Positions 45,171 through 54,840 of a DNA stretch of 64,000 nucleotides are shown here, piece after piece. The translations under genes and the position numbers were made by a program. Position 1 is the stretch's first letter, and each line of letters begins with the position of its first letter. The notes under the pieces were generated by a model. It did not search any database, was not told the DNA's origin, and saw nothing but the letters and a program-made list of their open reading frames with translations. This DNA comes from CAXMMR01 sp963692975 (GTDB lineage Bacteria > Pseudomonadota > Alphaproteobacteria > Acetobacterales > Acetobacteraceae), in the NCBI GenBank assembly GCA_963692975.2, contig CAXMMR010000025.1:52744-116743 (forward strand), written 5' to 3'.

Positions 45171-46679
45171 ATGCAGCTCACGCTCTGGACCTATGAGGGG
45201 CCCACCCATGTCGGCGCGATGCGGGTCGCCGCCGCGATGGACGGCGTGCACTACGTGCTGCACGCGCCGCAGGGCGATACCTATGCCGACCTGCTGTTCA
45301 CCATGATCGAGCGGGCCGATCGCCGGCCGCCGGTGACCTACACGACGTTCGCCGCGCGCGACCTCGGCGGCGACACCGCGGCCCTGTTCAAGACCGCGGT
45401 GCGCGACGCCTATGAGCGGTTCCGCCCGGAGGTGATGCTGGTCGGCGCGAGCTGCACCGGCGAGCTGATCCAGGACGATCCCGGCGGCCTCGCCCGCGCG
45501 CTCGGATTGCCGATCCCGGTGATCGCGCTCGACCTGCCGTCCTACCAGCGCAAGGAGAATTGGGCGGCGGCCGAAACGTTCTACGCGCTGGTGCGGGGGC
45601 TCGCCGTCGAGGCGCCGCGCGACGAGCACGGCCCGAGCTGCAACATCCTCGGCCCGACCGCACTCGGCTTTCGCCACCGGGACGATGTGCGCGAGGTGCG
45701 CGGGCTGCTCGAGCGGCTCGGCGTGCGGGTCAATGTTGTGGCGCCGCTCGGCGCGACCCCGGCGGCGCTGGCGCGGCTCGGCGAGGCACGGTTCAACGTC
45801 GTTCTGTATCCGGAGATCGCCGGCACCGCGGCGCGCTACCTGCAGAAGCGCTTCGGCCAGCCTTCGACGCGCACGGTGCCGATCGGCGTCGCGGCGACGC
45901 GCGCCTTTGTCGACGAGGTGCTGGCCCTGGCCGGGATCGCGCCGGATGCGGCGGAGCCGGCGTGCAACCTGCCTTGGTATTCGCGCTCGGTGGATGCGAC
46001 CTACCTGACCGGCAAGCGCGTGCTCGTGTTCGGCGACGCGACGCATGCGATCGCCGCGGCGCGGGTCGCGGCCTCGGAGCTCGGCTTCGACGTGGTCGGG
46101 CTCGGCAGCTACAGCCGCGAGTTCGGCCGCGAGCTGCGCGAGGCGGCGCTGGGCTACGGGCTCGAGGCGCTGATCAGCGACGACAGCCTGGAGGTCGAGC
46201 AGCGCATCGCCGAGCTGCGGCCCGACCTCGTGCTCGGCACCCAGATGGAGCGGCATGTCGCCAAGCGCCTCGGCATCCCGTGCGCGGTGATCTCCGCGCC
46301 GGTGCACGTGCAGGATTTTCCGGCCCGCTACTCGCCGCAGATGGGCTTTGAGGGCGCCAACGTGCTGTTCGACAGCTGGGTGCACCCGCTGATGATGGGG
46401 CTCGAGGAGCACCTGCTCGGCATGTTCCGCGAGGATGACGAGTTCTCGCCCGACGCGCCGGCGTCGCATCTGGGCGCCGAGGCGCATTCGCGGTCGCTCG
46501 AGGTGGCGGGTGTGGATGCGGCGGCCTGGGCGCCGGAGGCGGAGCGCGAGCTGCGGCGGGTGCCGGTGTTCGTGCGCGGCCGCGCGCGGCGCAACACCGA
46601 GGCCTACGCGCGTGACCGCGGCCGGGCGCTGATCACCGTCGAGACGCTCTATGAGGCGAAGGCGCATCATGCACGCTGA
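45171..46679 (+). CDS. bchB: Dark-operative protochlorophyllide reductase subunit B
   Basis: 502 residues. Partner of BchN. Asp36, which serves as the unusual fourth ligand of the shared 4Fe-4S cluster, is at the expected position (HAPQGDTYAD). GASCTGELIQDDPGG provides a Cys ligand, and ALDLPSYQRKENWAAAETF is conserved. The C-terminal small domain (WAPEAERELRRVPVFVRGRARRNTEAYARDRG) is also typical. It starts 4 nt after bchN. Confidence 0.97.
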   Translation: MQLTLWTYEGPTHVGAMRVAAAMDGVHYVLHAPQGDTYADLLFTMIERADRRPPVTYTTFAARDLGGDTAALFKTAVRDAYERFRPEVMLVGASCTGELIQDDPGGLARALGLPIPVIALDLPSYQRKENWAAAETFYALVRGLAVEAPRDEHGPSCNILGPTALGFRHRDDVREVRGLLERLGVRVNVVAPLGATPAALARLGEARFNVVLYPEIAGTAARYLQKRFGQPSTRTVPIGVAATRAFVDEVLALAGIAPDAAEPACNLPWYSRSVDATYLTGKRVLVFGDATHAIAAARVAASELGFDVVGLGSYSREFGRELREAALGYGLEALISDDSLEVEQRIAELRPDLVLGTQMERHVAKRLGIPCAVISAPVHVQDFPARYSPQMGFEGANVLFDSWVHPLMMGLEEHLLGMFREDDEFSPDAPASHLGAEAHSRSLEVAGVDAAAWAPEAERELRRVPVFVRGRARRNTEAYARDRGRALITVETLYEAKAHHAR

Positions 46680-49600
46680 GATGACGCCGGTTCGGATCGT
46701 CATCGTCACGATGGACAGCCATCTGGCGGCAGCCGCCGTGCAGGTGGAGTGCTCGCTCCGCGCCGAGCTGCCGGGCCTGTCGCTCTCGGTGCACTCGGCC
46801 GATGTGTGGGGGCACGACCAGGCGGCGCTGGCTGGCTGCCATGCCGCGATCGCCGGCGCCGACATCGTCATCGCCGCCATGCTGTTCCTCGGCGAGCATG
46901 TGGACGCGGTGCTGCCGGCGTTGCAGGCCCGGAACGAAAGCTGCCGGGCGATGCTCGGCTGCATGTCGGCGCCCGAAATCGTGAAGCTGACCCGGATGGG
47001 GTCGTTCTCGATGGCCGGCGAGGCGGGCGGGCTGATGGGCGTGCTGAAGCGCCTGCGCGGCGGCCGCGGCAAGCCGGGGGCTGCGAGCGGGCGCGACCAG
47101 ATGCGCATGCTCAAGCGCCTACCGAAGGTGCTGCGCTTCATCCCCGGCGCCGCGCAGGACGCGCGCTGCTACTTCCTGGCGCTGCAGTACTGGCTCGCCG
47201 GCTCGGAGGCGAACCTCGCCAGCCTGGTGCGCATGCTGGTCGATCGTTACGCCGGCGACGCGCCCCCGGGCGCCAAGCTGCGCATCGCCGCCCCGATCGA
47301 GTATCCGGATGTCGGGCTGTATCATCCTGCGCTGCCGGGCCGGGTTGTCGAGGACCTCGCCGCCCTGCCGCGGCTGGGGGCGGCGGGCACGGTCGGGCTG
47401 CTGGTCATGCGCTCCTACGTGCTGGCCGGCAACGCGGCGCATTATGACGGCGTGATCGCGGCGCTCGAGGCGCGCGGGCTGAACGTCATCACGGCGTTCG
47501 CGGCGGGGCTGGACGCGCGTCCGGCGATCGAGCGCTACTTTATGGCCGACGGCCGGCCGCAGATCGACGCCCTGCTGTCGCTCACCGGATTTTCGCTCGT
47601 TGGAGGCCCTGCCTACAACGATGCAAAGGCGGCCGAGACGGTGCTGGCCGGGCTCGACGTGCCCTACCTCGCGGCTCACCCTGTCGAGTTCCAGACGCTG
47701 GCGCAGTGGCGCGAGGACGCGCGCGGGCTCACCCCGGTCGAGGCGGCGATGATGGTGGCGCTGCCGGAGCTCGACGGCGCGATCTGGCCGATGACGTTTG
47801 GCGGGCGTCAAGGAGAAGAGGGCGGCGAGGCGGCAGCGGGGCGCCACATGGCCTCCGAGCCCGAGCGGGCGGCGATGCTGGCGGCGCGTGTGGCGCGTCT
47901 GGTGGCGCTGCGCCGCGCCGAGCGGGCGGAGCGGCGGGTGGCGATCGTGCTGTTCAACTTTCCGCCTAATGGCGGCAGCACCGGCACCGCCGCCTACCTG
48001 TCGGTGTTCGAGTCGCTGCACCGGGTGATGATCGGGTTGTCGGCCGGCGGCTACCGGGTCGAGGTGCCGGCCAGCGTCGAGGCGCTGCGCGAGCGGGTGC
48101 TGATCGGCAATGCGGCGCGCTTCGGCACCGACGCCAACGTCGTGCATCGCATCCCGGCCGCCGATCACGTTCGGCGCGAGCCGCATCTGGCGGAGATCGA
48201 GCGGCAGTGGGGGCCGGCACCCGGGCGGCAGAACAGCGACGGCAGCGCGATCCAGGTGCTGGGCGAGCGTTTCGGCAACGTTCTGGTCGCGGTGCAGCCG
48301 GCGTTCGGTTATGAGGGCGACCCGATGCGGCTGCTGTTCGAGCACGGCTTCGCGCCGACGCACGCGTTTTCCGCCTTCTACCGCTACCTGCGCGAGGATT
48401 TTTCCGCCCACGCGGTGCTGCATTTCGGCACCCACGGCGCGCTCGAGTTCATGCCGGGCAAGCATGCGGGCCTGTCCGCCGCCTGCTGGCCGGACCGGCT
48501 GATCGGCGACCTGCCGAATCTGTATCTCTACGCCGCCAACAATCCCTCCGAGGGGGCGCTGGCCAAGCGGCGGACCGGGGCGACGCTGATCAGCCACCTG
48601 ACGCCGCCGCTCGGGCGCGCCGGACTCTATCGCGGCCTGCTCGACCTCAAGAGTTCGGTCGATCGCTGGCGGGCGCTGGCGCCGGAATCGAGCGAGGAGC
48701 AGCGGGCCGCGCTCGCCGAGCTGATCCAGGCGCAGGCGGCCGCGATCGAGCTTGCCGATGCGGCGCCGGCCTGGAGCGACGCGGCGGCGCGGGTCGAGAC
48801 GCTGCGCAACCAGCTGATCGAGTTCGAGCAGACATTGATCCCGCAGGGCCTGCACGTCGTCGGCCGGCCGCCCGATGCCGCCGGGCGAGCCGACATGCTG
48901 GACGCCGCCGGCATTTTCGAGCCGGGCCGTCGCGCCGAGCTGGACCTGCTGCTCGCGACCGACAGCGAGCTGCCGGCGATCCTGCATGCGCTGGACGGCG
49001 GCTACCTGCGGCCTGCACCGGGCGGCGACATCGTGCGCAACGCCGACGTGCTGCCGACGGGGCGCAACCTGCACGGGCTCGACCCGTTTCGCATCCCGAG
49101 CGCGTTCGCGGTGCAGGACGGCGCGCGCCAGGCCGAGCGGCTGCTGGCGCGCCACCAGGCGGACGGCGCGGCGCTGCCCGAGACGGTGGCGATGGTGCTG
49201 TGGGGCACCGACAACCTCAAGACCGAGGGCGGGCCGATCGCCCAGGCGCTCTGGCTGATCGGCGCCGAGCCGCGGCACGACAGCTACGGCCGGCTTGCCG
49301 GCGCGGCACTGGTGCCGCTCGAGCGCCTCGGCCGGCCGCGCATCGACGTCATCGTGACGCTGTCGGGCATCTTCCGCGACCTGCTGCCGCTGCAGACCCG
49401 GCTGTTGGCCGAGGCGGCGCTGCTGGCCGCCGAGGCGGACGAGCCGGCCGACCGCAACTACGTCCGGGCGCACGCGCTGTCGTTTGCCAACCGCAACGGC
49501 TGCAGCATGGCGGTGGCGGCGCTGCGGGTGTTCGGCAACGCCGAGGACGCCTACGGCGCCAACGTCAACCTGATGATCGACCAGGGCGGCTGGAACGACG

Positions 49601-50262
49601 AGGACGAGCTCGCCGAGGCGTATGTGCGGCGCAAGGGGTTCGCCTACGGCATGGACGGCCACGCCTGCCGCCAGGACGCGGTGCTGGCCGACATGCTCGG
49701 GACCGTCGAGGTCGCCTACCAGAACCTCGACAGCGTCGAGCTCGGCGTCACCACGGTCGACCACTACTTCGACACGCTGGGCGGCATCGCGCGGGCGGTC
49801 AAACGCAACCGGGGTGCTGCGGCCAGCCTCTACATCGGCGACCAGACGCGCGGCGACGGCATCGTGCGCAGCCTCGCCGAGCAGGTGAGCCTGGAGACGC
49901 GGACGCGGGCGCTGAACCCGAAATGGTACGAGGCGCTGCTGGCGCATGGCTACGAGGGCGTGCGGCAGATCGAGGCGCAGGTGACCAACACGCTCGGCTG
50001 GTCGGCGACCACCGGGCAGGTCGCGCCGTGGATCTACCAGCAGCTCAGCGAGACTTTCGTGCTGGAGCCGGGCATGCGCGAGCGGCTCTGCGCGCTCAAC
50101 CCGGTGGCCTCGGCCAAGATCGTAAACCGGCTGATCGAGGCCGGCGAGCGGCATTACTGGGCGCCGGACGCCGAGACGCTGGAGCGGCTGCGCGAGGCCG
50201 GCGAGGCGGCCGAGGACAGGCTCGAGGGCATCGCGCCGCCAGCATTGGGAGTTGCCGCATGA
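46669..50262 (+). CDS. bchH: Magnesium chelatase subunit H
   Basis: 1197-residue porphyrin-binding subunit that inserts Mg2+ into protoporphyrin IX with BchI/BchD. Typical parts are FLGEHVDAVLPALQARNESCRAMLGCMSAPEIVKLTRMGSF, VLHFGTHGALEFMPGKHAGLSAACWPD, and NRNGCSMAVAALRVFGNAEDAYGANVNLMID in the C-terminal cobaltochelatase-like part. The start at MHAEMTPV overlaps the bchB stop; the ATG at 46681 is an alternative. The length is normal. Confidence 0.97.
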   Translation: MHAEMTPVRIVIVTMDSHLAAAAVQVECSLRAELPGLSLSVHSADVWGHDQAALAGCHAAIAGADIVIAAMLFLGEHVDAVLPALQARNESCRAMLGCMSAPEIVKLTRMGSFSMAGEAGGLMGVLKRLRGGRGKPGAASGRDQMRMLKRLPKVLRFIPGAAQDARCYFLALQYWLAGSEANLASLVRMLVDRYAGDAPPGAKLRIAAPIEYPDVGLYHPALPGRVVEDLAALPRLGAAGTVGLLVMRSYVLAGNAAHYDGVIAALEARGLNVITAFAAGLDARPAIERYFMADGRPQIDALLSLTGFSLVGGPAYNDAKAAETVLAGLDVPYLAAHPVEFQTLAQWREDARGLTPVEAAMMVALPELDGAIWPMTFGGRQGEEGGEAAAGRHMASEPERAAMLAARVARLVALRRAERAERRVAIVLFNFPPNGGSTGTAAYLSVFESLHRVMIGLSAGGYRVEVPASVEALRERVLIGNAARFGTDANVVHRIPAADHVRREPHLAEIERQWGPAPGRQNSDGSAIQVLGERFGNVLVAVQPAFGYEGDPMRLLFEHGFAPTHAFSAFYRYLREDFSAHAVLHFGTHGALEFMPGKHAGLSAACWPDRLIGDLPNLYLYAANNPSEGALAKRRTGATLISHLTPPLGRAGLYRGLLDLKSSVDRWRALAPESSEEQRAALAELIQAQAAAIELADAAPAWSDAAARVETLRNQLIEFEQTLIPQGLHVVGRPPDAAGRADMLDAAGIFEPGRRAELDLLLATDSELPAILHALDGGYLRPAPGGDIVRNADVLPTGRNLHGLDPFRIPSAFAVQDGARQAERLLARHQADGAALPETVAMVLWGTDNLKTEGGPIAQALWLIGAEPRHDSYGRLAGAALVPLERLGRPRIDVIVTLSGIFRDLLPLQTRLLAEAALLAAEADEPADRNYVRAHALSFANRNGCSMAVAALRVFGNAEDAYGANVNLMIDQGGWNDEDELAEAYVRRKGFAYGMDGHACRQDAVLADMLGTVEVAYQNLDSVELGVTTVDHYFDTLGGIARAVKRNRGAAASLYIGDQTRGDGIVRSLAEQVSLETRTRALNPKWYEALLAHGYEGVRQIEAQVTNTLGWSATTGQVAPWIYQQLSETFVLEPGMRERLCALNPVASAKIVNRLIEAGERHYWAPDAETLERLREAGEAAEDRLEGIAPPALGVAA

Positions 50263-51191
50263 CGATCGATACGAAGCCGGATCGGCTGAAACTGGCGAGC
50301 GGCTGCGGCAGCTGCTCCGACAGTGCCGGAGGCGACGGCGAGGGCAGCGTTCAGGTTCGTCTTGAGCCGAGCAAGCGGGCCGGCACGGCGCGGGTGTTCG
50401 CGGTGTATGGCAAGGGCGGGATCGGCAAGAGCACGACCTCGTCGAACCTCTCCCTCGCCTTTGCCCGCCAGGGCCACCGGGTGCTGCAGATCGGCTGCGA
50501 CCCCAAGCACGACAGCACGTTCACGCTGACCAAGCGGCTGATCCCGACCGTGATCGACGTGCTGGAGGGTGTCGACTTCCATCCCGAGGAGCTGCGGCCG
50601 GAGGACTTCGTCGTCGAGGGCACCGGCGGGGTGATGTGCGTCGAGGCGGGCGGGCCGCCGGCGGGCACCGGCTGCGGCGGCTACGTCGTCGGCCAGACGG
50701 TGAAGCTGCTGCGCGAGCACCATCTGCTTGAAGACACCGACGTCGTGATCTTCGACGTGCTGGGCGACGTGGTGTGCGGCGGCTTTGCCGCACCCCTGCA
50801 ATTCGCCGACCAGGCGCTGATCGTCGCCGCCAATGATTTCGACAGCATCTTCGCGATGAACCGCATCGTCGCCGCGATCGAAGCCAAGGCGCGCAACTAC
50901 GACGTCCGGCTCGGCGGCGTGATCGTCAATCGCAGCGCCGCGACCGACCAGATCGACCGCTACAATGCCGCGGTCGGGCTCAGCACGCTCGCCCACCTAC
51001 CCGACCTCGACGCGATCCGCCGTTCGCGGCTGAAGAAGGCGACGCTGTTCGAGATGGAGGCGACGCCGGAGGTCGCGGCCGTGCAGGCCGAGTATATGCG
51101 GCTCGCCGAGACGCTGTGGCGCGGCACGCCGCCGCTGCAGGCCCGCGCGATGAAGGACCGCGACATCTTCGACCTGCTCGGCTTCGAGTGA
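50259..51191 (+). CDS. bchL: Dark-operative protochlorophyllide reductase iron protein
   Basis: 310 residues. Homodimeric ATPase that donates electrons to BchNB. Walker A VYGKGGIGKSTTSSNLS; bridging 4Fe-4S cysteines in GVMCVEAGGPPAGTGCGGY and DVLGDVVCGGFAAPL; CDPKHDSTFTL switch region. The N-terminus has the usual GCGSCSD segment. ATGA overlap with the bchH stop. Confidence 0.98.
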   Translation: MTIDTKPDRLKLASGCGSCSDSAGGDGEGSVQVRLEPSKRAGTARVFAVYGKGGIGKSTTSSNLSLAFARQGHRVLQIGCDPKHDSTFTLTKRLIPTVIDVLEGVDFHPEELRPEDFVVEGTGGVMCVEAGGPPAGTGCGGYVVGQTVKLLREHHLLEDTDVVIFDVLGDVVCGGFAAPLQFADQALIVAANDFDSIFAMNRIVAAIEAKARNYDVRLGGVIVNRSAATDQIDRYNAAVGLSTLAHLPDLDAIRRSRLKKATLFEMEATPEVAAVQAEYMRLAETLWRGTPPLQARAMKDRDIFDLLGFE

Positions 51192-51922
51192 TGCCCGGCT
51201 CGGCCACACCAGCCGCCATGTCGGCCGCCACGTTGGCAGGCAGCGTCTACGAGCGCCGCCGCGGCGAGCTGGAGGCGTATTTCGACCGCACCGCCGCCGC
51301 CGCTTGGGCGCGGCTGACCTCCGAGGCGCCGCTCGGGCGCATCCGGCGCACGGTGCGGGCCGGGCGCGACGAGATGCGCGCGACGCTGCTCTCTTGGCTG
51401 CCGGAGGACCTTGCCGGCTGCCGGGTGCTCGATGCCGGCTGCGGCACCGGGGCGCTGGCGGTGGCGGCGGCCCGGCGCGGCGCACAGGTTGTGGCGATCG
51501 ACCTGGCCGGCACGCTGCTGGAGCTGGCGGTCAGCCGGATGCCGGCCGACGTCGCGTCCCGCATCGAGCTCCGCGCCGGCGACATGCTCGACCCGGCATT
51601 TGGGCGGTTCGACTACGTCGTCGCCATGGACTCGCTGATCCACTATCCGGCGGCTGAGATGGCGGACGCCATCGGCCAGCTCGCCGATCGCACCGACCGC
51701 GCGGTGCTGACGACGCTGGCGCCGCGCACGCCGATGCTGGCGGCGATGCACGCCGCCGGACGGCTGTTCCCGCGCGCCGACCGGGCGCCGGCGATCGAGC
51801 CGATCTCGCCGCGCCGGCTGCGGGCGCGGCTCGCCGGCCTGCCCGGCTTCCGGCAGGCGCGCCGCCACCGCGTCTCGACCGGCTTCTACATCTCTGAGGC
51901 GAACGAGCTGGTGCGCGGGTGA
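51191..51922 (+). CDS. bchM: Magnesium-protoporphyrin O-methyltransferase
   Basis: 243-residue SAM-dependent enzyme forming Mg-protoporphyrin IX monomethyl ester. SAM motif VLDAGCGTGALAVAAARRGAQVVAID, N-terminal YFDRTAAAAWARLTSEAPLGRIRRTVRAGRDEMR, and C-terminal RRHRVSTGFYISEANELVR, all as in BchM. One-base overlap with bchL. Confidence 0.96.
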   Translation: MPGSATPAAMSAATLAGSVYERRRGELEAYFDRTAAAAWARLTSEAPLGRIRRTVRAGRDEMRATLLSWLPEDLAGCRVLDAGCGTGALAVAAARRGAQVVAIDLAGTLLELAVSRMPADVASRIELRAGDMLDPAFGRFDYVVAMDSLIHYPAAEMADAIGQLADRTDRAVLTTLAPRTPMLAAMHAAGRLFPRADRAPAIEPISPRRLRARLAGLPGFRQARRHRVSTGFYISEANELVRG

Positions 51923-53355
51923 GCGCCGCCGCACGCCTCTCGCGTGGGCTGACGCTGCTGTCGTCGCAGGTCATGCCGCTCGCCGCGTCAGATACTCCGC
52001 TCGGCATGTCGGGCGGCCGGTTGCTGCGGCTGTCGCTGTTCCAGGTCTCGGTCGGCATGACGATCGCGCTGGTGATCGGCACGCTGAACCGGGTGATGAT
52101 CGTAGAGCTCGGCGTCTCGGCCCGGCTGGTCGCGATCATGGTGGCGCTGCCGCTGGTGTTCGCGCCGGCGCGGGCGCTGATCGGCTTCAAGTCCGACACC
52201 CATCGCAGCCTGCTCGGCTGGCGGCGGGTGCCGTTCCTGTGGATGGGCGCGCTGCTGCAGTTCGGCGGCCTGGCGATCATGCCGTTTGCGCTGCTGCTGC
52301 TGTCGGGCGATGGCGGCGGGCACGCGCCGGCCTGGCTCGGGCCGCTCGGGGCGGGGTTCGCCTTCCTGCTGACCGGGGCGGGGCTGCACACGACGCAGAC
52401 CGTGGGGCTGGCGCTGGCGACCGATCTTGCGCCGGCGGAGAGCCGGCCGCGCATCGTCACCCTGCTCTGCGCCATGCTGCTGATCGGGGTGCTGGCGGCG
52501 GCGCTGCTGTTCGGCCTGCTGCTGGCGCGGTTCAGCGAGATGCGGCTGATCCAGGTGATCCAGGGGGCGGCGCTGCTGAGCCTGGTGCTGAACGGCGTCG
52601 CGCTGTGGCGCCAGGAGCCGCGCGCGCCCTCGCGCTTCGCCCCCGGCGTGCGCCGCCCGTCATTTCGCGCCGCCTGGCGGGTGATCGGGCGCGAGGCGCA
52701 GGCGCGCCGCCGGCTGGTCGCGGTCGGGCTCGGCACCGTCGCCTTCAGCCTGCAGGACGTGCTGCTCGAGCCGTATGGCGGGCAGGTGCTCGGCCTGCCG
52801 GTGGGTGCGACGACGGCGCTGACGGCGCTCCTTGCCGCCGGCGGGCTTGCAGGCTTTGCCTGGTCGGGGCGGCAGCTCGGCCGCGGCCTGCACCGCTACC
52901 GGCTCGCCGCGATCGGCGTGCTGGTCGGGCTGGTCGCGTTTCCGCTGGTGATCTTCGCAGCACCGGTCGGCTCGCGCGCGCTGTTCGGGCTCGGCACGTT
53001 CTGCATCGGCGGTGGGGCGGCGGTGTTTGCCGTCGGCACGCTGTCCGGCGCGATGGATGATGCCGGGGCCGAAACGACCGGGCTGTCGCTCGGCACCTGG
53101 GGCGCGGTGCAGGCGTTCGCCGCCGGTTCGGCGATCGCGATCGGCGGCGTGCTGCGCGACGCGGTCGCGAGCCTGGCCGAGCACGGCGCGCTCGGCGCCG
53201 GCCTGCGCGACAGCGCGACCGGCTACGACGCCGTCTACCTTGCCGAAATCATTTTGCTGCTGGCGACGCTCGTGACGCTCGGGCCGCTCGCCAGCTACCG
53301 CCGTGTCCAGCACCGCCAGGCGCACCTGCCCGGCGCGCTTGGCGCCAGCCAGTAG
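51919..53355 (+). CDS. lhaA: LhaA/PucC-type light-harvesting assembly transporter (BCD family)
   Basis: 478 residues from GTG, about 12 membrane segments. PucC/LhaA marks: LLRLSLFQVSVGMTIALVIGTLNRVMIVELGVSARLVA, APARALIGFKSDTHRSLLGWRRVPFLWMG, TAGLHTTQTVGLALATDLAP-type helix, DVLLEPYGGQVLGLPVGATTALT. LhaA is needed for light-harvesting 1 assembly, probably handling bacteriochlorophyll. Its position between bchM and puhA is the standard one. GTGA overlap. Confidence 0.95.
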   Translation: MSAAARLSRGLTLLSSQVMPLAASDTPLGMSGGRLLRLSLFQVSVGMTIALVIGTLNRVMIVELGVSARLVAIMVALPLVFAPARALIGFKSDTHRSLLGWRRVPFLWMGALLQFGGLAIMPFALLLLSGDGGGHAPAWLGPLGAGFAFLLTGAGLHTTQTVGLALATDLAPAESRPRIVTLLCAMLLIGVLAAALLFGLLLARFSEMRLIQVIQGAALLSLVLNGVALWRQEPRAPSRFAPGVRRPSFRAAWRVIGREAQARRRLVAVGLGTVAFSLQDVLLEPYGGQVLGLPVGATTALTALLAAGGLAGFAWSGRQLGRGLHRYRLAAIGVLVGLVAFPLVIFAAPVGSRALFGLGTFCIGGGAAVFAVGTLSGAMDDAGAETTGLSLGTWGAVQAFAAGSAIAIGGVLRDAVASLAEHGALGAGLRDSATGYDAVYLAEIILLLATLVTLGPLASYRRVQHRQAHLPGALGASQ

Positions 53356-53364
53356 GAAAGTCCG

Positions 53365-54162
53365 ATGCATCACAGCGGCTTCACCGGCTACGTCGACGTC
53401 GCTCAGGTGACGTTGTACGCGTTCTGGATCTTTTTCTTCGGGCTGATCCTGTACCTGCATCGCGAGGACAAGCGCGAGGGCTACCCGCTGGTCTCCGAGG
53501 TGAAGGGCCACACCCAGCAATTCGCGACGCACGGCTTCATCAAGACCCCGGAGCCGAAGGTGTTCCGGTTCTTCCATGGCGGTGAAAGCCTGTCGCCGGC
53601 AACCCAGCCGCCGCGCTTTCCGATCGGTGCGGCGCCGGTCAGCGACTTTCCCGGCGCGCCGATCGAGCCCACCGGCAACCCGCTCGTCGACGGCATCGGC
53701 CCCGCCTCGTGGTGCTACCGCATCGACGAGCCGGAGCTGACGATCGAGGGCAAGCTGAAGATGACGCCGATGCGCGACATGCGCGAATACTCAGTGGCGC
53801 GCTACTCGGCCGACCCGCGCGGCTGGCGCGTGGTCGGCGCCGACGGCGTGCTCGTCGGCGTCGTGGGCGACCTCTGGATCGACGAGATCGAGGAGACGAT
53901 GCGCTACCTCGAGGTCGAGCTCGACGAGGCGGTGGAGCCCGAGGCGCTGCTCCGGCGCGTGCTGCTGCCGCAGCCCTATGCGCGCTTCAACAAGCGCACC
54001 CGCGAGGTGCGGGTGCAGTCGATGCTGGCGTGGCAGTTCCGCGACGTGCCGCGGCTCCGCAACTCCGAGCAGGTGACGTTCCAGGAGGAGGAGAAGCTGG
54101 TGGCGTATTTTGGCGGCGGGCAGATGTATGCGGCCTCCCTGCGCCAGGGCGCGCCGCTGTGA
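53365..54162 (+). CDS. puhA: Photosynthetic reaction centre H subunit
   Basis: 265 residues. A single N-terminal membrane helix (VAQVTLYAFWIFFFGLILYLHREDKREGYPL) is followed by the cytoplasmic PRC-type domain (GTVGDLWIDEIEETMRYLEVEL-like segment; RFNKRTREVRVQSMLAWQFRDVP). It caps the L/M core and guides protons to QB. The puf genes for L, M and LH1 are not in the window. AGGAAAG precedes the ATG. Confidence 0.97.
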   Translation: MHHSGFTGYVDVAQVTLYAFWIFFFGLILYLHREDKREGYPLVSEVKGHTQQFATHGFIKTPEPKVFRFFHGGESLSPATQPPRFPIGAAPVSDFPGAPIEPTGNPLVDGIGPASWCYRIDEPELTIEGKLKMTPMRDMREYSVARYSADPRGWRVVGADGVLVGVVGDLWIDEIEETMRYLEVELDEAVEPEALLRRVLLPQPYARFNKRTREVRVQSMLAWQFRDVPRLRNSEQVTFQEEEKLVAYFGGGQMYAASLRQGAPL

Positions 54163-54836
54163 GCGGCCGCATCCGGGTTGTCCGCACGCAGCCGCGAGCG
54201 GCCGGCGGCTCGGCCAAACTGCCCGGCATGCCGGCGCCGCTGCCGCCCGGCGAGACGCTGCTGTGGCAGGGCGCGCCGTGCTGGCGGCTGCTGGCGCTGC
54301 GCGTGCTGCATGTGCGTAAGCTGGCGCTGTATTTCACCGCCCTGGGCGCCGGCCTGCTGTTCGAGGCGCTGCGGCTGCAGACCGCGCAGGCCTGGTCCAT
54401 GCTGGCCGGGCTGCTGCTGCTCGGCAGCGTCGCCATCGGCCTGCTGGCGGGCTTTGCCTACCTCGTGCATCGGACCTCGCGCTACACGATCACCGACCGG
54501 CGCATCGTGCTGCATGTCGGCGTGGCGCTGAGCATGGACATCAACCTGCCGTTCGCGGCGGTGCAGAGTGCCGCGCTGCGGCTGCGTCGCGACGGCTCGG
54601 GCGATATTCCGATCCGCCTCGCGGGGCCGACGCGCATGGGCATCACGCTGCTCTGGCCGCATGTGCGGCCGTGGCGGACGCGCAACGTCGAGCCGATGCT
54701 GCGCGCGCTGCCCGATGCGGCCGCGGTTGCGCAACTGCTCGCCCGCGCGCTCGCCGCGAGCGCGGCCCAGGCCGTGCCGGCGCTGCCCCAGGGCGAACCC
54801 GCGGTGAGCGGCGCCGCGCTGCCGGTCGCGGCCTAG
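54159..54836 (+). CDS. puhB: Photosynthetic complex assembly protein PuhB
   Basis: 225 residues from GTG (ATG at 54228 is an alternative). Membrane protein with PH-like segments: LPPGETLLWQGAPCWRLLALRVLHVRKLALYFTALG, YTITDRRIVLHVGVALSMDINLPFAAVQSAALRLRRDGSGDIPI. PuhB is a dimeric factor for reaction-centre assembly. GTGA overlap with puhA. Confidence 0.93.
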   Translation: MSGRIRVVRTQPRAAGGSAKLPGMPAPLPPGETLLWQGAPCWRLLALRVLHVRKLALYFTALGAGLLFEALRLQTAQAWSMLAGLLLLGSVAIGLLAGFAYLVHRTSRYTITDRRIVLHVGVALSMDINLPFAAVQSAALRLRRDGSGDIPIRLAGPTRMGITLLWPHVRPWRTRNVEPMLRALPDAAAVAQLLARALAASAAQAVPALPQGEPAVSGAALPVAA

Positions 54837-54840
54837 CGCG

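Noticed and set aside
43626..47141. Very long minus-strand open frame opposite bchN/bchB/bchH
   Set aside because: Low-complexity, Arg/Gly/His-rich translation with no domain; it mirrors third-position GC bias of the real plus-strand genes.
47119..50154. Another ~1000-codon minus-strand frame opposite bchH
   Set aside because: Same reason: antisense shadow of a confidently identified gene.
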